Part shown: piece by piece, positions 9,319 to 19,272 of the stretch
Numbering within the stretch: the first letter of the stretch is position 1
Layout: each line of letters opens with the position of its first letter
DNA from: Sorangium cellulosum
GTDB taxonomy: Bacteria; Myxococcota_A; Polyangia; Polyangiales; Polyangiaceae
Assembly: GCF_004135735.1 (NCBI RefSeq)
Contig: NZ_CP012670.1
Coordinates: 3,121,501-3,185,500, forward strand
Length of the DNA: 64,000 bases
Direction of reading: 5' to 3'
Notes under the pieces: model-generated
What the model was told of the DNA's origin: nothing
Databases searched by the model: none
The model's input: only the letters and a program-made list of their open reading frames with translations
Position numbers and translations under genes: made by a program

Positions 9319-12300
9319 TCAGCGCGGGCGCTCGATGCCGAGGCGCCGGAGCTTGCGATAGAAGGTCGCTCGGGACATTCCGGCCTCGCGCGCGGCCTGC
9401 ACCGCGTTCCAGCCGGTCCGGTCGAGCGCGTCGAGCAGCGCGGCCCGCTCGTCGGCGTGAGGCCTCGGCGCGCCGCGGCCGCCGCCCTCGCGCGGGCGGG
9501 GGAGATCCACGTCGTCGGGGCCGATCGTGCGGCCGTCGCAGAGCACGACCGCCTTCGTGATCACGTTCTCCAGCTCGCGCACGTTGCCGGGCCAGCGGTG
9601 CTGGCCGAGGCGCCGCAGCGCCTCGCGGGAGAGCTCGGGCGCCGGGCGGCCGAGCTGCTCGGCCGCCCGGCGCACGAAGTGGAGCGCGAGCTCCGGCAGA
9701 TCCTCCAGCCGGTCGCGCAGCGGCGGCAGCCGGATCTGGACCACGGCGACGCGGTAATAGAGATCCTCGCGGAAGCGGCCGCGGGCGGCCTCGACGAGCA
9801 GGTCGCGGTTCGTGGCGCAGACGAGGCGGAAGTCCACGCGCACCGCCTCGGCGCTGCCGACCGGGCGGACCTCCCGCTCCTGGAGCACCCGGAGCAGCTT
9901 CGCCTGCACCTCGAGCGGCATCTCGCCGAGCTCGTCGAGGAAGAGCGTGCCGCCGCGGGCCGCGACCACGAGGCCGGTGCGGTCCCGGTCGGCGCCCGTG
10001 AAGGCGCCGCGCACGTGGCCGAAGAGCTCCGACTCGAGCAGCGCCGCGGGCAGCGCGGCGCAGTTGATCCCCATGAACGGGCCGGCCTTGCGCGGGCCGG
10101 CGAAGTGGATGGCGCGCGCGACGAGCTCCTTGCCGGTGCCGCTCTCCCCCGTGACGAGCACGCTGACCGGCGTGTCGACCACGCGATCGAGCGTCGCGAA
10201 CACCCCGCGGATCGCGGCGCCGCGCCCCACGATGGCGCCGTAGTCGTAGCGGTGCTCGAGCGCCTGCTGGCGGACCAGCACCTCCTCCTGCAGGCGGCCG
10301 ATCTCGGCGGCCTGGCCGCGCAGGAGCTCCTCGACGCGGCGCCGCTCGGCCTCGAGCTCGGCGGTGCGGCGGCGCAGGTCCGAGACGAGGCGCGCGTTGC
10401 GCACGGCGAGCGCGACCTGGTCGGCGAAGGCGAGGAGCAGGTCGACGTCCTCGGCGGCGAAGCGCGCGCGACGGAAGCGGTTGTCGAGGTAGAGGGCGCC
10501 GAGCACGCCGTCCGGTGAGCGGATGGGGACGGCGATCACGGAGCGGAGCCGCATGGCGTGCACCGACGCGTGCTCGCGGAAGCGCGGGTCCTCCTGCGCG
10601 TCGACGGTGACCACCGGCTCCTGCGCCTCGATCGCGCGCTCGGCGATGCCGTAGCTGAACTTGAGGTGGCTCCTGCCGACCTTCTCGCGATCGACGTTGC
10701 GCGCGACCGCGACGCGGAGCTCGCCGCCCGGCTGCTCGAGCAGCAGGAAGCCGCGCTCCGCCACCGTGAGATCGATGGCGGCGTCCATGGCCATGGCGAG
10801 GATGTCGGCGATCTCGACGGAGGAGTTCAGCTTGCGGAAGACCGCGAGGAGCCGCTCGAGCTTGGCGGCGCGCTCGGGGAGGCGCGGCGCCGGGGCGACG
10901 CCGGGCGCGGGCGGCGGGGGCGCGGGCGGGGGCCGCGCCGCGCGGCGGCGGGGGTGCGTCCAGAACGCGTGGGCCAGGGCCTCCGGCAGCGAGCGGGCCA
11001 TGGCGGCCCAGGCGGAGGTCGCGCGCTCCCGCTGCGCGGCGGCGGCCTCGGCCTCGCCCGCGGCGTCCCCGGCGTCGGCGAGCGCGAGGCGGACGTCGGC
11101 GACGAGGTCGGGCTGCGCCGCGCGCTCGGCGAGGGCGAGGGCGCGCTCGAGGCGCTCCCGCGCCGCGGCGAGATCGCCGCCAAGCAGGGCGAGCCGGCCC
11201 TCCAGCAGGGCGGTGCGCGCGCCGAGATCGGGCGCCTCCAGGGCGGCGCCGTGCGCGCGCGCCCGGGCGAGGGCGCCGCGCGCATCGTCGAGCGCGCCCT
11301 CCTCGGCGCCCTGGACGGCGCGCGCGAGGTGCGCCCGGCAGAGCTCGAGCTCCTCCTCGACGACCTCGCGCTGCGCGCCCTGCGCCTCGAACCCGCGCCG
11401 CGAGCGCTCGAAGCGGCGCGCGGCCTCCGCGGCGTCGCCGGCGGCGAGCGCGCAGTCGCCCAGGACGGAGATCGCGGCGGCGGCGAAGAACGGCGCGCCC
11501 CGGCGCTCGGCCTCGGCCTGGACGCGGGCGGCGATGCGGGCGGCGCGCTCGAAGGCGCCGACGTCGGCCCAGAGCTTGGCCAGGTCGAAGTCGAGGACGA
11601 GGGCGAGGTCGGCCTGGCCGAGGGCGGAGGCGAGGCGGGCGCCGCGCTCGTAGGCGGCGAGGGCCTCGCCGAGCTCGCCCGATTGATGGCAGGCCGTGCC
11701 CACGTTGAGGCTGCAGCGGGCGACGAGGTCGCCGAGGCCGTGCTCCTCGGCGGTGGCGAGGGCCTGGCGGTAGCCGGCGAGGGCCGCCTCGACCTCGCCG
11801 GCGCGGAAGGCGTCGATGGCCTGGTACGAGAGCGCGCGCACGAGGGCGCGGGGGGCGCGGCGGTCGCGGTGCAGGCCGGCGGCGAGGCCGAGGTGCAGGC
11901 CGGCGAGGCGGCGCTCGCCGAGGTAGCTCGCGGCGACGCCGACGTCCTCGTGGAGGCGCGCGAGCACCTCGGGGTCGTCGCACGAGGCGAGCGCCGGCTC
12001 GGCGCGGGCGCGCGCCTCGGCGTGGGAGCCGAGGCGCAGGAGCGCGCGGCTCGCGAGGTCGGCGGCGGCGGCGCGCTCGCGCGGCGTGGCGGCCTCGGCG
12101 GCGGCTTCCTCGAGGCGGGCGAGGGCCGCGGTGGGGTCACCGAGCTCGAGGAGGCAGGCGCCGAGGAGGACGAGGGCCTGCCCGCGGCGGGCGCCGAGGT
12201 GGGCGGCCTGGGCTTCGTCGAGCAGGCGCTCCAGCACGTCGCGGGCCCGGGCGGCGCGGCCGCCCCGGTGGAGGGTGGCGGCGATCTCGATCCGCGTGTC

Positions 12301-14514
12301 CGCGGCCGTGACCGCCTCGAGCAAGGCCTCGGCGGCGGCGACCCACGGCCGGGGGGCCGCGTCACGCTCGGCGCGGCGATCGAGGAACAGGCGCTCGGCG
12401 GCCGCGGCGTCGCCCGACAGGGCGAGGTGCAGGACCGCGCAGGGGGCCAGCGAGGCGGTGGCGGGGGAGACCTCAACCTGGGTCGGTCGGACCTCAACCT
12501 GGGTCGGTCGGACCTCAACCTGGGTCGGTCGGACCTCAACCTGGGTCGGTCGGACCTCAACCTGGGTCGGTCCGGCCTCAACCCGGGTCGGTCCGGCCTC
12601 AACCCGGGTCGGTCCGGCCTCAACCCGGGTCGGTCCGGCCTCAACCCGGGTCGGTCCGGCCTCAACCTGGGACGGTCCGGCCTCAACCTGGGACGGTCCG
12701 GCCTCAACCTGGGTCGGTCCGGCCTCAACCTGGGTCGGTCCGGCCTCAACCTGGGTCGGTCGGACCTCAACCCGGGTCGGGTCGGCGTCCCCCTGCGCGA
12801 GCCTCGCGACGAGGGCGGCGGCCACGCGCGCGTGCGCCCCGCGCACCGCCTCGCTGCCCAGGGCCTCCAGCAGCGCCGCGAGCGGCCCCGCCCGCGTCAG
12901 CGTCCAGCCGCCCGCGGCGCGCGCGGCCACGCCGCGGGCGGCGAGCTCGGCGAGCTGCGCGACCGGGATCCCGAGCCAGCCGACCTCCTCGTCCGGCGCC
13001 GCGCCCCCCCGCACCGCCAGCGTGGCCACCGCCTCGCGGAGCGCCCCCCGGAGCCCCCGCAGCCGCAGCGCATACCGCGCGCTCGCCCCCGGCGTCGTCG
13101 CGTCGAGCCCCCCCATGTCCCCGCTCTCCGCGAGCCGCCCCGCGGCCACCACCAGGTCGGCGGGCCACCCGCCGCTCGCCCGGAGCACGGCCTCGGTCGC
13201 CTCGCCCATGCCGATGTCCTCCATCCAGCGCCGCACCGCCTCGCGCCCGAGCGGCGGCAGCGGCACCTCGCGCGCGCCGCGCCCCGCCTCCGCGGCCACG
13301 ACGGCGAGCGGCGCCCGCGCCCCCGCCTGCGGCACGCGCTCGGCCGCGATGACGAGCACCGGATCCTCCGGCCCGAGCAGCCGCACCAGCGCCTCGAGCA
13401 TCTCCCGGTCGGCCCCGCTCACCTCGTCGGCGTCGTCGATCACGAGCACCAGCGGCTCCGCCCGCGCCCGCGCCAGGCGCTCGTGCGCGCGCAGGGCCCC
13501 CAGCGCGCCCGCGGGCAGCGCCTCCTCCCCGGTCGCGCGGCCAAGCATCGAGGCCACCGGCGATCCGGCCCGGGCGAACCCCTCCACGGTCGGCATCCTG
13601 AGCTCCGCGCGCCACTTCGCCTCGCGCAGGAGGCGGCTCTTCCCGCAGCCTGGCTCCCCGGCGAGCACCAGCAGCCGCGGGCCGCGCTCCCCGCGCTCGA
13701 GCGCGTCGAGCGCCTCGGCCACGGCGCCGAGCTCGGCGTCGCGGCCGACCACGTGGGGCGGCTCCGGCGGCGGCGGGGCGAGCGCGCGCGGGCAGGCGCC
13801 CACCCAGTCGAGCACCTCGCCCGCGTCGGCCGGCCGGTCGCGCGGCTCGGGCCGGAGCAGCCGCTCGACCAGCGCGCCCACCGCCTCCGGCAGCGGCCCC
13901 GCGAGCCGCGGCGCGATCGCGCGCAGCGTGCAGCCGAGCGAGAACAGATCCGCGCGCCCGTCGGTCGGCTCCCCGCGGATCACCTCGGGCGCGAGGTAGC
14001 CCTGGGTCCCGGAGACGGCCTCGCCGGGCCTCTCCCCCAGCCGCGCCGCGCAGGAGAGATCGATGAGGACCGCGCGCCCCGACGCGCCGACGAGGAGGTT
14101 GGCCGGCTTCACGTCGCCGTGCCGGATGCGCGCGCGGTGGAGGAACCGCAGCGCGTCGAGCACGTCCACGATCGCGGCCCGCACCTCCTCGAAGCGCCGG
14201 CCTGTCGCGAACTCGTCGAGCGGCGCACCGAGCACCGCCTCCGACGTGAAATAGAAGCGCGGCTCCCCGGCTTCCCGGAGCATGCCGAAATCGTGCACGC
14301 GGACGAGGTGCGGGTGAAAAAGGCCCGCCAGCATCCTGAATTCGCCCCGGAACGCCGCCCGCTCCGCGCTGCGCGCCGGACCGAGCAGCTTGAGACAGAT
14401 CTCCCGCCCGAGCGCCTCGTCGCGCGCGAGCCACGCCGTGGCGAGGCCTCCCCGTCCCAGCGGCCGGATCAGCCGGTAGCGACGAGCGACCAGTGCGCCT
14501 TCCGCGGGGGTCAT
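9319..14514 (-). CDS. Ser/Thr kinase-ATPase-TPR-GAF-sigma54 activator fusion
   Basis: About 1731 residues. Order: protein kinase domain (1-245; Gly-loop [11 protein letters not shown], Lys42, catalytic loop [10 protein letters not shown], then DLS, then YLAPEV); NTPase with Walker A GEPGCGKS near 286; a 15-copy 7-residue repeat (~578-682); a long TPR/helical region (~690-1190); GAF (~1225-1376); sigma54 AAA+ domain with Walker A GESGTGKE (~1456), GAFTGA (~1503) and [12 protein letters not shown]; and a C-terminal Fis-type helix-turn-helix. GAFTGA means it should remodel sigma54 polymerase. The kinase has HGD instead of HRD and DLS instead of DFG, so its activity may be altered. I chose ATG 14514; GTG 14520 is an alternative. 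This kinase-plus-sigma54 architecture is typical of Polyangiales; target genes are unknown. Confidence 0.92.
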   Translation of the reverse strand: MTPAEGALVARRYRLIRPLGRGGLATAWLARDEALGREICLKLLGPARSAERAAFRGEFRMLAGLFHPHLVRVHDFGMLREAGEPRFYFTSEAVLGAPLDEFATGRRFEEVRAAIVDVLDALRFLHRARIRHGDVKPANLLVGASGRAVLIDLSCAARLGERPGEAVSGTQGYLAPEVIRGEPTDGRADLFSLGCTLRAIAPRLAGPLPEAVGALVERLLRPEPRDRPADAGEVLDWVGACPRALAPPPPEPPHVVGRDAELGAVAEALDALERGERGPRLLVLAGEPGCGKSRLLREAKWRAELRMPTVEGFARAGSPVASMLGRATGEEALPAGALGALRAHERLARARAEPLVLVIDDADEVSGADREMLEALVRLLGPEDPVLVIAAERVPQAGARAPLAVVAAEAGRGAREVPLPPLGREAVRRWMEDIGMGEATEAVLRASGGWPADLVVAAGRLAESGDMGGLDATTPGASARYALRLRGLRGALREAVATLAVRGGAAPDEEVGWLGIPVAQLAELAARGVAARAAGGWTLTRAGPLAALLEALGSEAVRGAHARVAAALVARLAQGDADPTRVEVRPTQVEAGPTQVEAGPTQVEAGPSQVEAGPSQVEAGPTRVEAGPTRVEAGPTRVEAGPTRVEAGPTQVEVRPTQVEVRPTQVEVRPTQVEVRPTQVEVSPATASLAPCAVLHLALSGDAAAAERLFLDRRAERDAAPRPWVAAAEALLEAVTAADTRIEIAATLHRGGRAARARDVLERLLDEAQAAHLGARRGQALVLLGACLLELGDPTAALARLEEAAAEAATPRERAAAADLASRALLRLGSHAEARARAEPALASCDDPEVLARLHEDVGVAASYLGERRLAGLHLGLAAGLHRDRRAPRALVRALSYQAIDAFRAGEVEAALAGYRQALATAEEHGLGDLVARCSLNVGTACHQSGELGEALAAYERGARLASALGQADLALVLDFDLAKLWADVGAFERAARIAARVQAEAERRGAPFFAAAAISVLGDCALAAGDAAEAARRFERSRRGFEAQGAQREVVEEELELCRAHLARAVQGAEEGALDDARGALARARAHGAALEAPDLGARTALLEGRLALLGGDLAAARERLERALALAERAAQPDLVADVRLALADAGDAAGEAEAAAAQRERATSAWAAMARSLPEALAHAFWTHPRRRAARPPPAPPPPAPGVAPAPRLPERAAKLERLLAVFRKLNSSVEIADILAMAMDAAIDLTVAERGFLLLEQPGGELRVAVARNVDREKVGRSHLKFSYGIAERAIEAQEPVVTVDAQEDPRFREHASVHAMRLRSVIAVPIRSPDGVLGALYLDNRFRRARFAAEDVDLLLAFADQVALAVRNARLVSDLRRRTAELEAERRRVEELLRGQAAEIGRLQEEVLVRQQALEHRYDYGAIVGRGAAIRGVFATLDRVVDTPVSVLVTGESGTGKELVARAIHFAGPRKAGPFMGINCAALPAALLESELFGHVRGAFTGADRDRTGLVVAARGGTLFLDELGEMPLEVQAKLLRVLQEREVRPVGSAEAVRVDFRLVCATNRDLLVEAARGRFREDLYYRVAVVQIRLPPLRDRLEDLPELALHFVRRAAEQLGRPAPELSREALRRLGQHRWPGNVRELENVITKAVVLCDGRTIGPDDVDLPRPREGGGRGAPRPHADERAALLDALDRTGWNAVQAAREAGMSRATFYRKLRRLGIERPR
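12469..12783. repeat. 21-bp tandem repeat, about 15 copies, in coding frame
   Basis: A 21-bp unit (gacctcaacctgggtcggtc plus one g on the + strand) repeats about 15 times without spacers, with two or three point-variant subtypes arranged in blocks. It encodes a heptapeptide ([21 protein letters not shown]) in the giant activator on the minus strand, between its ATPase and TPR regions. The number of copies keeps the frame. Confidence 0.97.
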
Positions 14515-14522
14515 CGGCACAG

Positions 14523-14569
14523 TGTCTCATGAATGTGCCAAGTGAGACAGTGAGACAACCAATGAGACA
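14523..14569. promoter_or_regulatory. Cluster of four TGAGACA boxes (candidate operator)
   Basis: TGTCTCA at 14523-14529 (inverted), then TGAGACA at 14543-14549, 14551-14557 and 14563-14569. They fill the short divergent gap between the start of the kinase-sigma54 activator (14514, minus) and the lipoprotein gene to the right. Spacings are 20, 8 and 12 bases centre to centre. Clustered repeats of one 7-mer directly upstream of an activator gene suggest a binding site for a regulator, perhaps the activator itself. The box is seen; the role is inference. Confidence 0.5.
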
Positions 14570-14639
14570 TCTTACCCTTGGATTTCACGATGATTTCGCA
14601 TGGTTTTCGAGCGGCATCGCGCTTGCTCTGGTGCTGGGC

Positions 14640-15362
14640 ATGACGATGCGGACGGTGGCGAGACACGGAGGCGGGCGGGGCGCGATCGCGGCGCTGCTCG
14701 CGGTGCTCGTCGGCGGCTGCGTCGTGAGCCCGCAACCGAGCCCGCCGGTCCACGATCCGGTCCTGAACGGGGGCCTCCTCGGCGGGGCCAGCGACTTCAC
14801 GGTCCTGCAGGAGCAGATCCTGCTGCAGGGCAAGCCGGGCGCGGTCCAGCCCGCGGAGGGCGTGGTCGTGGTGACGAACCTCGACGCCGCCGATCCGCCG
14901 GCGATCGCGGAGGTGAACGGGGACGGCAGCTTCCAGGTCACCCTGAGCGGCACGACCGAGCACCTGCTGCGGATCCAGGCGAAGCACGGGGAGCGCCGAT
15001 CGCCGCCCACGGACGCGAAGATCGTGGATCTGCCGTTCGATCCCCAGGCCACGAGGCGCGCGCACCTGCCCTGTCTCCAGGTCGAGGCATGGGTTTCGCT
15101 TGAGGGGATCGCGGACGCCCGCGACGCGGTCGTCCGCAACGACTGCGCCGAGGAGGTCTCCATCGCGGCGCCGCGCCTGCGCCGCGGCGGCGGACCGTTC
15201 AGCGTCAGCCCGTCGGCGCCCTTCGTGGTGCCCGCGGGCGGGTCGATCGCCGTCACCGTGCGCGCGGACGGCGACGGGGACGAGCTCGAGGACGTGCTCT
15301 TCCTCGACATCACGGCGCCCGAGGCCGGGCGCCGCGCGCTGACGCTCACGCTCCCCGACTGA
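14640..15362 (+). CDS. Hypothetical lipoprotein
   Basis: About 240 residues. Start ATG 14640 (or 14646) was chosen because it yields a signal peptide ending in the lipobox LVGGC. The longer frame from 14493 would put this signal in the interior and overlap the operator-like boxes. After the Cys comes a Pro-rich linker. The chain then holds an Ig-like or carboxypeptidase-regulatory-like strand pattern (ADPPAIAEVNGDGSFQVTLSG) and a C-terminal segment reading like an abnormal-spindle or DUF1573-type beta sandwich (FSVSPSAPFVVPAGGSIAVTV). It is probably exposed on the outer membrane. I do not recognise a specific function. A strong hairpin follows at 15414. Confidence 0.72.
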   Translation: MTMRTVARHGGGRGAIAALLAVLVGGCVVSPQPSPPVHDPVLNGGLLGGASDFTVLQEQILLQGKPGAVQPAEGVVVVTNLDAADPPAIAEVNGDGSFQVTLSGTTEHLLRIQAKHGERRSPPTDAKIVDLPFDPQATRRAHLPCLQVEAWVSLEGIADARDAVVRNDCAEEVSIAAPRLRRGGGPFSVSPSAPFVVPAGGSIAVTVRADGDGDELEDVLFLDITAPEAGRRALTLTLPD

Positions 15363-15413
15363 ACGGTCGAGGGGGCCTCACATCGACGCGCCGCGCCCGC
15401 GCGCGGCGCTCCG

Positions 15414-15441
15414 GAGCCCCTCTCCCGGAGGGGAGGGGCTC
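15414..15441 (+). terminator. Hairpin terminator after the lipoprotein gene
   Basis: GAGCCCCTCTCC (15414-15425) pairs with GGGGAGGGGCTC (15430-15441) around a CGGA loop: a 12-bp stem with one G-T pair. A moderately T-rich stretch follows, but no long T-run. Confidence 0.55.
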
Positions 15442-15494
15442 GATCTTGGCTCTTGCCTCGCCGGAGCACGGCGGGGCCGTCTTGGAGGAACATC

Positions 15495-16652
15495 ATGACC
15501 ATCCAGCATCGCATCAAGAACAGCCGTCTCGGATCCGCCCTCTGGCTTGCGTTCGCCGCGCTCCCGCTCGTCGCGGGCTGTCAGGTGGAGGTGGACGACG
15601 GCGGCGCCGGCGACGTCGCGTCCGGCGCGGACGAGGTGAAGGGCGGCGGGTGCTACCCCGGGCCCGGGGAGGAGCGCGCGTGCGGCGGCCTCCTCGGCCT
15701 GAAATGCGAGAGCGGCGAGTACTGCGATTACGAGCTCGAGGCCATGTGCGGTGCGTTCGACATGACGGGCGTCTGCAAGCCGATGCCGCGGGGGTGCCCG
15801 AAGATCAAGGACCCGGTCTGCGGCTGTGACGGCAACACGTACCCCAACGAGTGCATGGCGAACGCGGCGGGCACCGGCGTGTCGTCGCGCGGCGAGTGCT
15901 CGCGTCCCCCGCAGGAGGAGAGGGCGTGCGGCGGCCTGCTGGGCCTCGCGTGCGACGAGGGGGAGTTCTGCAACTACGCGCCCGACGCCATGTGCGGCGC
16001 GGCCGATCAGACGGGCGTCTGCACGACCGTCCCGACGGCGTGCACGCGGGAGTACAACCCGGTCTGCGGCTGTGACGGCAAGACGTACGGCAACGAGTGC
16101 ACGGCGAACGCGGCGGGCGTGTCCGTGGCGTCGCGCGGCGAGTGCGCCCCTCAGCCGGGGCAGATCTGCGGCACCCGCGGCGCCGAGCCGTGCGCGGACG
16201 GGTTCTTCTGCAGCTTCGCGCCCGAGGCCGAGTGCGGCGCGACCGACGTGCCCGGCACCTGCGCGCCCATCCCCGAGGCGTGCACGGAGCAGTACGAGCC
16301 GGTGTGCGGCTGCGACGGCAGGACGTACGGCAACGCGTGCATCGCAAACTCGGCGGGCGTGTCCGTGGCGTCGCGCGGCGAGTGCAAGGAGGAGCCCCCG
16401 GTGGAGCCGGCGCGGCTCTGCGGCGGCATCGCCGGCCTCGACTGCGATCCCGGGTACTTCTGCGACTACAGCCTGGAGGCCATGTGCGGCGCGGCCGACC
16501 AGATGGGCGCCTGCACGCCCATCCCGGAGGCGTGCACGTTCGAGTACAACCCGGTCTGCGGCTGCGACGACACGACGTACGGCAACGCGTGCGCCGCGCA
16601 CGCGGCGGGCGTGTCGGTGGCGTCACGCGGCGAGTGCCCCGAGCGCCGGTGA
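15495..16652 (+). CDS. Four-Kazal-domain secreted lipoprotein (protease-inhibitor type)
   Basis: A 385-residue lipoprotein. ATG 15495 follows GGAGGA and gives a signal peptide ending in LVAGC. The mature chain holds four Cys-rich units of roughly 85 residues. Each unit has an N-terminal Cys cluster (CGGLLGL..C...EYCDY..EAMCGA) followed by a Kazal-type domain with the signature PVCGCDGKTYGNEC and the closing GVSVASRGEC. Kazal domains are canonical serine-protease inhibitors. In bacteria they occur in surface proteins and could block host, prey or own proteases. The four units are near-identical, so they arose by internal duplication; the third and fourth have an altered N-cluster. An isolated gene; inhibition of a specific protease is inference. 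Confidence 0.85.
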   Translation: MTIQHRIKNSRLGSALWLAFAALPLVAGCQVEVDDGGAGDVASGADEVKGGGCYPGPGEERACGGLLGLKCESGEYCDYELEAMCGAFDMTGVCKPMPRGCPKIKDPVCGCDGNTYPNECMANAAGTGVSSRGECSRPPQEERACGGLLGLACDEGEFCNYAPDAMCGAADQTGVCTTVPTACTREYNPVCGCDGKTYGNECTANAAGVSVASRGECAPQPGQICGTRGAEPCADGFFCSFAPEAECGATDVPGTCAPIPEACTEQYEPVCGCDGRTYGNACIANSAGVSVASRGECKEEPPVEPARLCGGIAGLDCDPGYFCDYSLEAMCGAADQMGACTPIPEACTFEYNPVCGCDDTTYGNACAAHAAGVSVASRGECPERR

Positions 16653-16662
16653 ACGACACCTC

Positions 16663-16767
16663 GGGAGCCGTCCTGCCGCGCCGCGGGCTCGCGCGGGCTC
16701 GACGGCTCCCGCCTCTCCGCCTCTCCGTCAGGCGCTCTGTCCGCTCCGTCCGTTCCGTGGAGCGCCT
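16663..16767. terminator. Two hairpins between convergent genes
   Basis: GGGAGCCGTC at 16663-16672 pairs with GACGGCTCCC at 16701-16710. AGGCGCTC at 16730-16737 pairs with GAGCGCCT at 16760-16767. Both lie between the Kazal gene and the convergent hcp remnant. They could terminate from either side; no long T-run is seen. Confidence 0.4.
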
Positions 16768-16820
16768 GCCCCCCCTTCATGCCTCCGCAGGTCCCCGACG
16801 GGCCAGCCTTGCCGGGGCGC

Positions 16821-17880
16821 TCACGCGCACGCGCTGGCGGGCGCCCGGCGCAGCGTGAGCAGGTCTGCCGAGGCGGCCTTGCCGATGAGCCGGAGATCGT
16901 AGCGCTCCTGCAGCAGCCGCAGCACGTTCGGCGACACGAAGCCGGGCAGGCGCGGCCCGAGCACGATGCCCTTCACGCCCAGGCTGAGCAGGGTGAGGAG
17001 CACGGCCACGGCCTTCTGCTCCAGCCACGAGATCGCCAGCGTGAGGGGCAGGTCGTTCACCCCGCAGCCCAGCGCCGCGGCGAGCGCGCTGGCCACGCGG
17101 ATCGCGCCCTAGGCGTCGTTGCACTGCCCCATGTCGAGCAGCCGCGGCAAGCCGAGGTGGGTGCCGTGGTCGTGGTTGCGGATGCGGAACTTGCCGCAGC
17201 CGAGCGTGAGGATGAACGAGTCCGCCGGGGCCTGGGCCGCGTACTCCGTGTAATAGGCGCGCGCCGCCTCGGGGCCGTCGCAGCCGCCGATCAGGAAGAA
17301 TCGGCTGATCTGCTCGGCCTTCACCGCGCTCACGATGGCGCCCGCGTGCGCGAGGATCGCCTCGTGATGATACCCGACCTCCGTCTCCCGCACGAAGCGG
17401 TCGGGCAGGGGAGGGCACGAGAGGGCCATCCGGATGACCTCGGAGAAGTCGCTGCCCTGGACGCGCCGGCCGCCGGGCACCGCGGTCGGGCCCGCGGTGA
17501 AGAGGCGATCCCGGTAGGCCTCCCTCGGGAGGAGCACGCAGTTCGAGGTCATCAGGATCGGGCCCGAGAACGCCGGGAACTCGGCCTTCTGGTCCTGCCA
17601 CGCAGACCCGCAGGGGCCGGCGAGGTTGGGGTGCTGGGCGAGCCTCGGATACGCGTGCGCCGGCAGCATCTCGCCGTGCGTGTACACGTTGACGGGCGTC
17701 CCCTCGCACTGCCGGAGCAGCTCGGAGAGGTCCGCGAGATCGTGACCGGAGACGAGGATCCCCGGCCCCGCCACGGTGCCCTCCCGGACCATCGCCGGCT
17801 CCGGCGCGCCGAAGCGAAGGCGGTGGCCCCGGTCGAGCATTTCCATCACATCGGCCGTCTGCGACCGCGACGCCGCGCGG
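16821..17880 (-). pseudogene. hcp: Hybrid-cluster protein (hydroxylamine/NO reductase) remnant
   Basis: The minus-strand frame matches the C-terminal half or more of Hcp. All ligands of the hybrid Fe-S-O cluster are recognisable: His in SGHDLADL, Glu in THGEMLPAH, Cys in MTSNCVLLP, Cys in IGGCDGPEA, Cys in TLGCGKFR, Cys in DMGQCNDA and the Glu/Lys pair in [11 protein letters not shown]. An in-frame TAG (17109-17111) sits between the last Cys and the Glu, at a position where Hcp normally has Tyr in QCNDAY. The frame simply continues after it to 16821. The N-terminal ~220 residues with the proximal Fe-S cysteines are absent; homology begins near 17870 and the upstream DNA belongs to another gene. 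So the gene is both N-truncated and nonsense-interrupted. The amber could be a sequencing error, but the N-terminal loss cannot. Confidence 0.85.
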
Positions 17881-18046
17881 CGCGCTTCTTCATCAAGAAG
17901 GACGATCCGTCCGGCTATCAACAAGCGTGCCTTTCGCGTGGGATGGAGCCCCGTCGGCAACCCCGGTGTTTCGCCGGCGCGCGCGCCGACGGGGGCGCAA
18001 GCGCGGCGCCGAGACGCAGGCGTTGCGCGTCGGGTACCCTGGAGGG

Positions 18047-19222
18047 ATGAAGACCCATCCGGCATTCACCCTGGTGATCGCGGTGTTCCTCGCGGCGTGC
18101 GACGACCCGCCGAGCGAGAGCGGCGGCGGAGGCGCGGGGGCCGACGTGCCCTCACCGCGCCCGGGCGGCGGCGGCCCCGGCGAGGGCGGCGGCAGGCCGG
18201 GCGAGGGGGGCGGCGGGCCCGGCGAGGGCGGCGGGGGCGGCGGCGAGGAGGACCCGGCGCCGCCGCCTGGCACGCTGAGCGCGCGCTACCCCGGCGACGT
18301 CGGGATCGGCAGCGATCCCGCGGTGCTCTTCCACGACGACTTCGAGGCAGGGTGGGGGCGCTGGGACGGGCCGAGCGCCGACACGCGCACCCTGCGCATC
18401 GAGACCGACCCGGCGGCCGCTCACGGCGGACAGCGCTACCTCCGCTCGAGCGTGACGACGGCCGTTCTCGAGGAGGAGACGTACGTCTCGTCGTCCACGT
18501 GGGTCACGCACGAGCGCGTCGACGCGATTTACTGGCGCTTTCACGTGCGCTTCCCCGAGCTCGCCCCGAACCCGCACCACTGGGTGCGCATGGCGGCGGG
18601 CATCGAGGGCTGGGACAGCAGCGGCCGCGCGAACACGGTGCCGCCCGGAGACGAGGGCTTCTGGTTCGACTTCGACACGAATACCGACGATGTCTTCAAC
18701 TTCTACGTCTACTGGTACAAGATGCGCTCCGGCCGCTGCAACGACGGGACCGCCACGCCCGGCTGCGCGGGCGATCAGGGCACGACGTACCATTACGGCA
18801 ACGTCTTCCAGCCGCCGGATCAAGCGCCGTTCCCGCGCGACCGCTGGTTCTGCGTCGAGATGCACGCGCGCGCGAACACGGTCGGCGAGCGCGACGGCGC
18901 GCTCGCGTTCTGGATCGACGGGGTGGCGATCGGCGACTACCGCCCCGGCTACCCCGACGGCACCTGGCTCCGCGACAGGTTTCACACCGGAGGGTGCGAT
19001 TTCAGCGCGTGCACGCCGCCCGCGCCGTTCGAGGGCTTCGACTTCCGCTCGAGCGGAGACGTGCGCTTCAAGAGCCTCATGCTCGACGCATATTACGAGC
19101 GCGACTCCGACGCACGCCGGCGGGCGGAGATGGAGGAGCGCGGCCTCTCCGTCTCCGATACGCGCACCATCCTGTACGACGATGTCGTCGTCGCCACCCA
19201 GCGCATCGGCTGCCGCCGCTGA
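18047..19222 (+). CDS. Lipoprotein with polysaccharide-lyase-like beta-sandwich
   Basis: A 391-residue lipoprotein. ATG 18047 follows GGAGGG and gives a signal peptide with lipobox FLAAC. Residues ~25-80 are a Gly/Glu/Pro-rich flexible linker (GGGGPGEGG repeats). The globular part begins with VLFHDDFEAGWGRWDG, a start typical of concanavalin-like polysaccharide lyase/glucanase folds. It continues with many aromatic strand motifs (WVRMAAGIEG, FWFDFDTNTDD, FNFYVYWYKMRSG, RWFCVEMHARANT, ALAFWIDG). It probably binds or cleaves polysaccharide at the cell surface. No catalytic set can be proven by eye and the PL family number is uncertain. The gene is divergent from, and overlaps the upstream side of, the hcp remnant. 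Confidence 0.75.
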   Translation: MKTHPAFTLVIAVFLAACDDPPSESGGGGAGADVPSPRPGGGGPGEGGGRPGEGGGGPGEGGGGGGEEDPAPPPGTLSARYPGDVGIGSDPAVLFHDDFEAGWGRWDGPSADTRTLRIETDPAAAHGGQRYLRSSVTTAVLEEETYVSSSTWVTHERVDAIYWRFHVRFPELAPNPHHWVRMAAGIEGWDSSGRANTVPPGDEGFWFDFDTNTDDVFNFYVYWYKMRSGRCNDGTATPGCAGDQGTTYHYGNVFQPPDQAPFPRDRWFCVEMHARANTVGERDGALAFWIDGVAIGDYRPGYPDGTWLRDRFHTGGCDFSACTPPAPFEGFDFRSSGDVRFKSLMLDAYYERDSDARRRAEMEERGLSVSDTRTILYDDVVVATQRIGCRR

Positions 19223-19272
19223 TCATCGCCGCGGGCGTCCGCGCCTGACGTCGCCCCGGCGATACGCCCGCG

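Noticed and set aside
8507..11983. 1158-codon minus-strand frame overlapping the activator
   Set aside because: It lies in another frame of the same strand and reads as Arg/Pro-rich noise apart from fragments.
12469..12783. Possible CRISPR array
   Set aside because: The 21-bp units abut with no spacers and encode an in-frame heptapeptide; there are no cas genes.
10558..14532. 1324-codon plus-strand frame opposite the sigma54 activator
   Set aside because: It is the antisense shadow of the activator. No domain text appears in it; the minus strand carries kinase, GAF and AAA+ motifs in order.
14493..14639. N-terminal extension of the lipoprotein at 14640
   Set aside because: It would start within the kinase gene and operator boxes and would bury the signal peptide.
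17109..17111. TAG in hcp as pyrrolysine or another recoded residue
   Set aside because: Position is normally Tyr and no recoding context is visible; N-terminal loss makes a pseudogene more likely.
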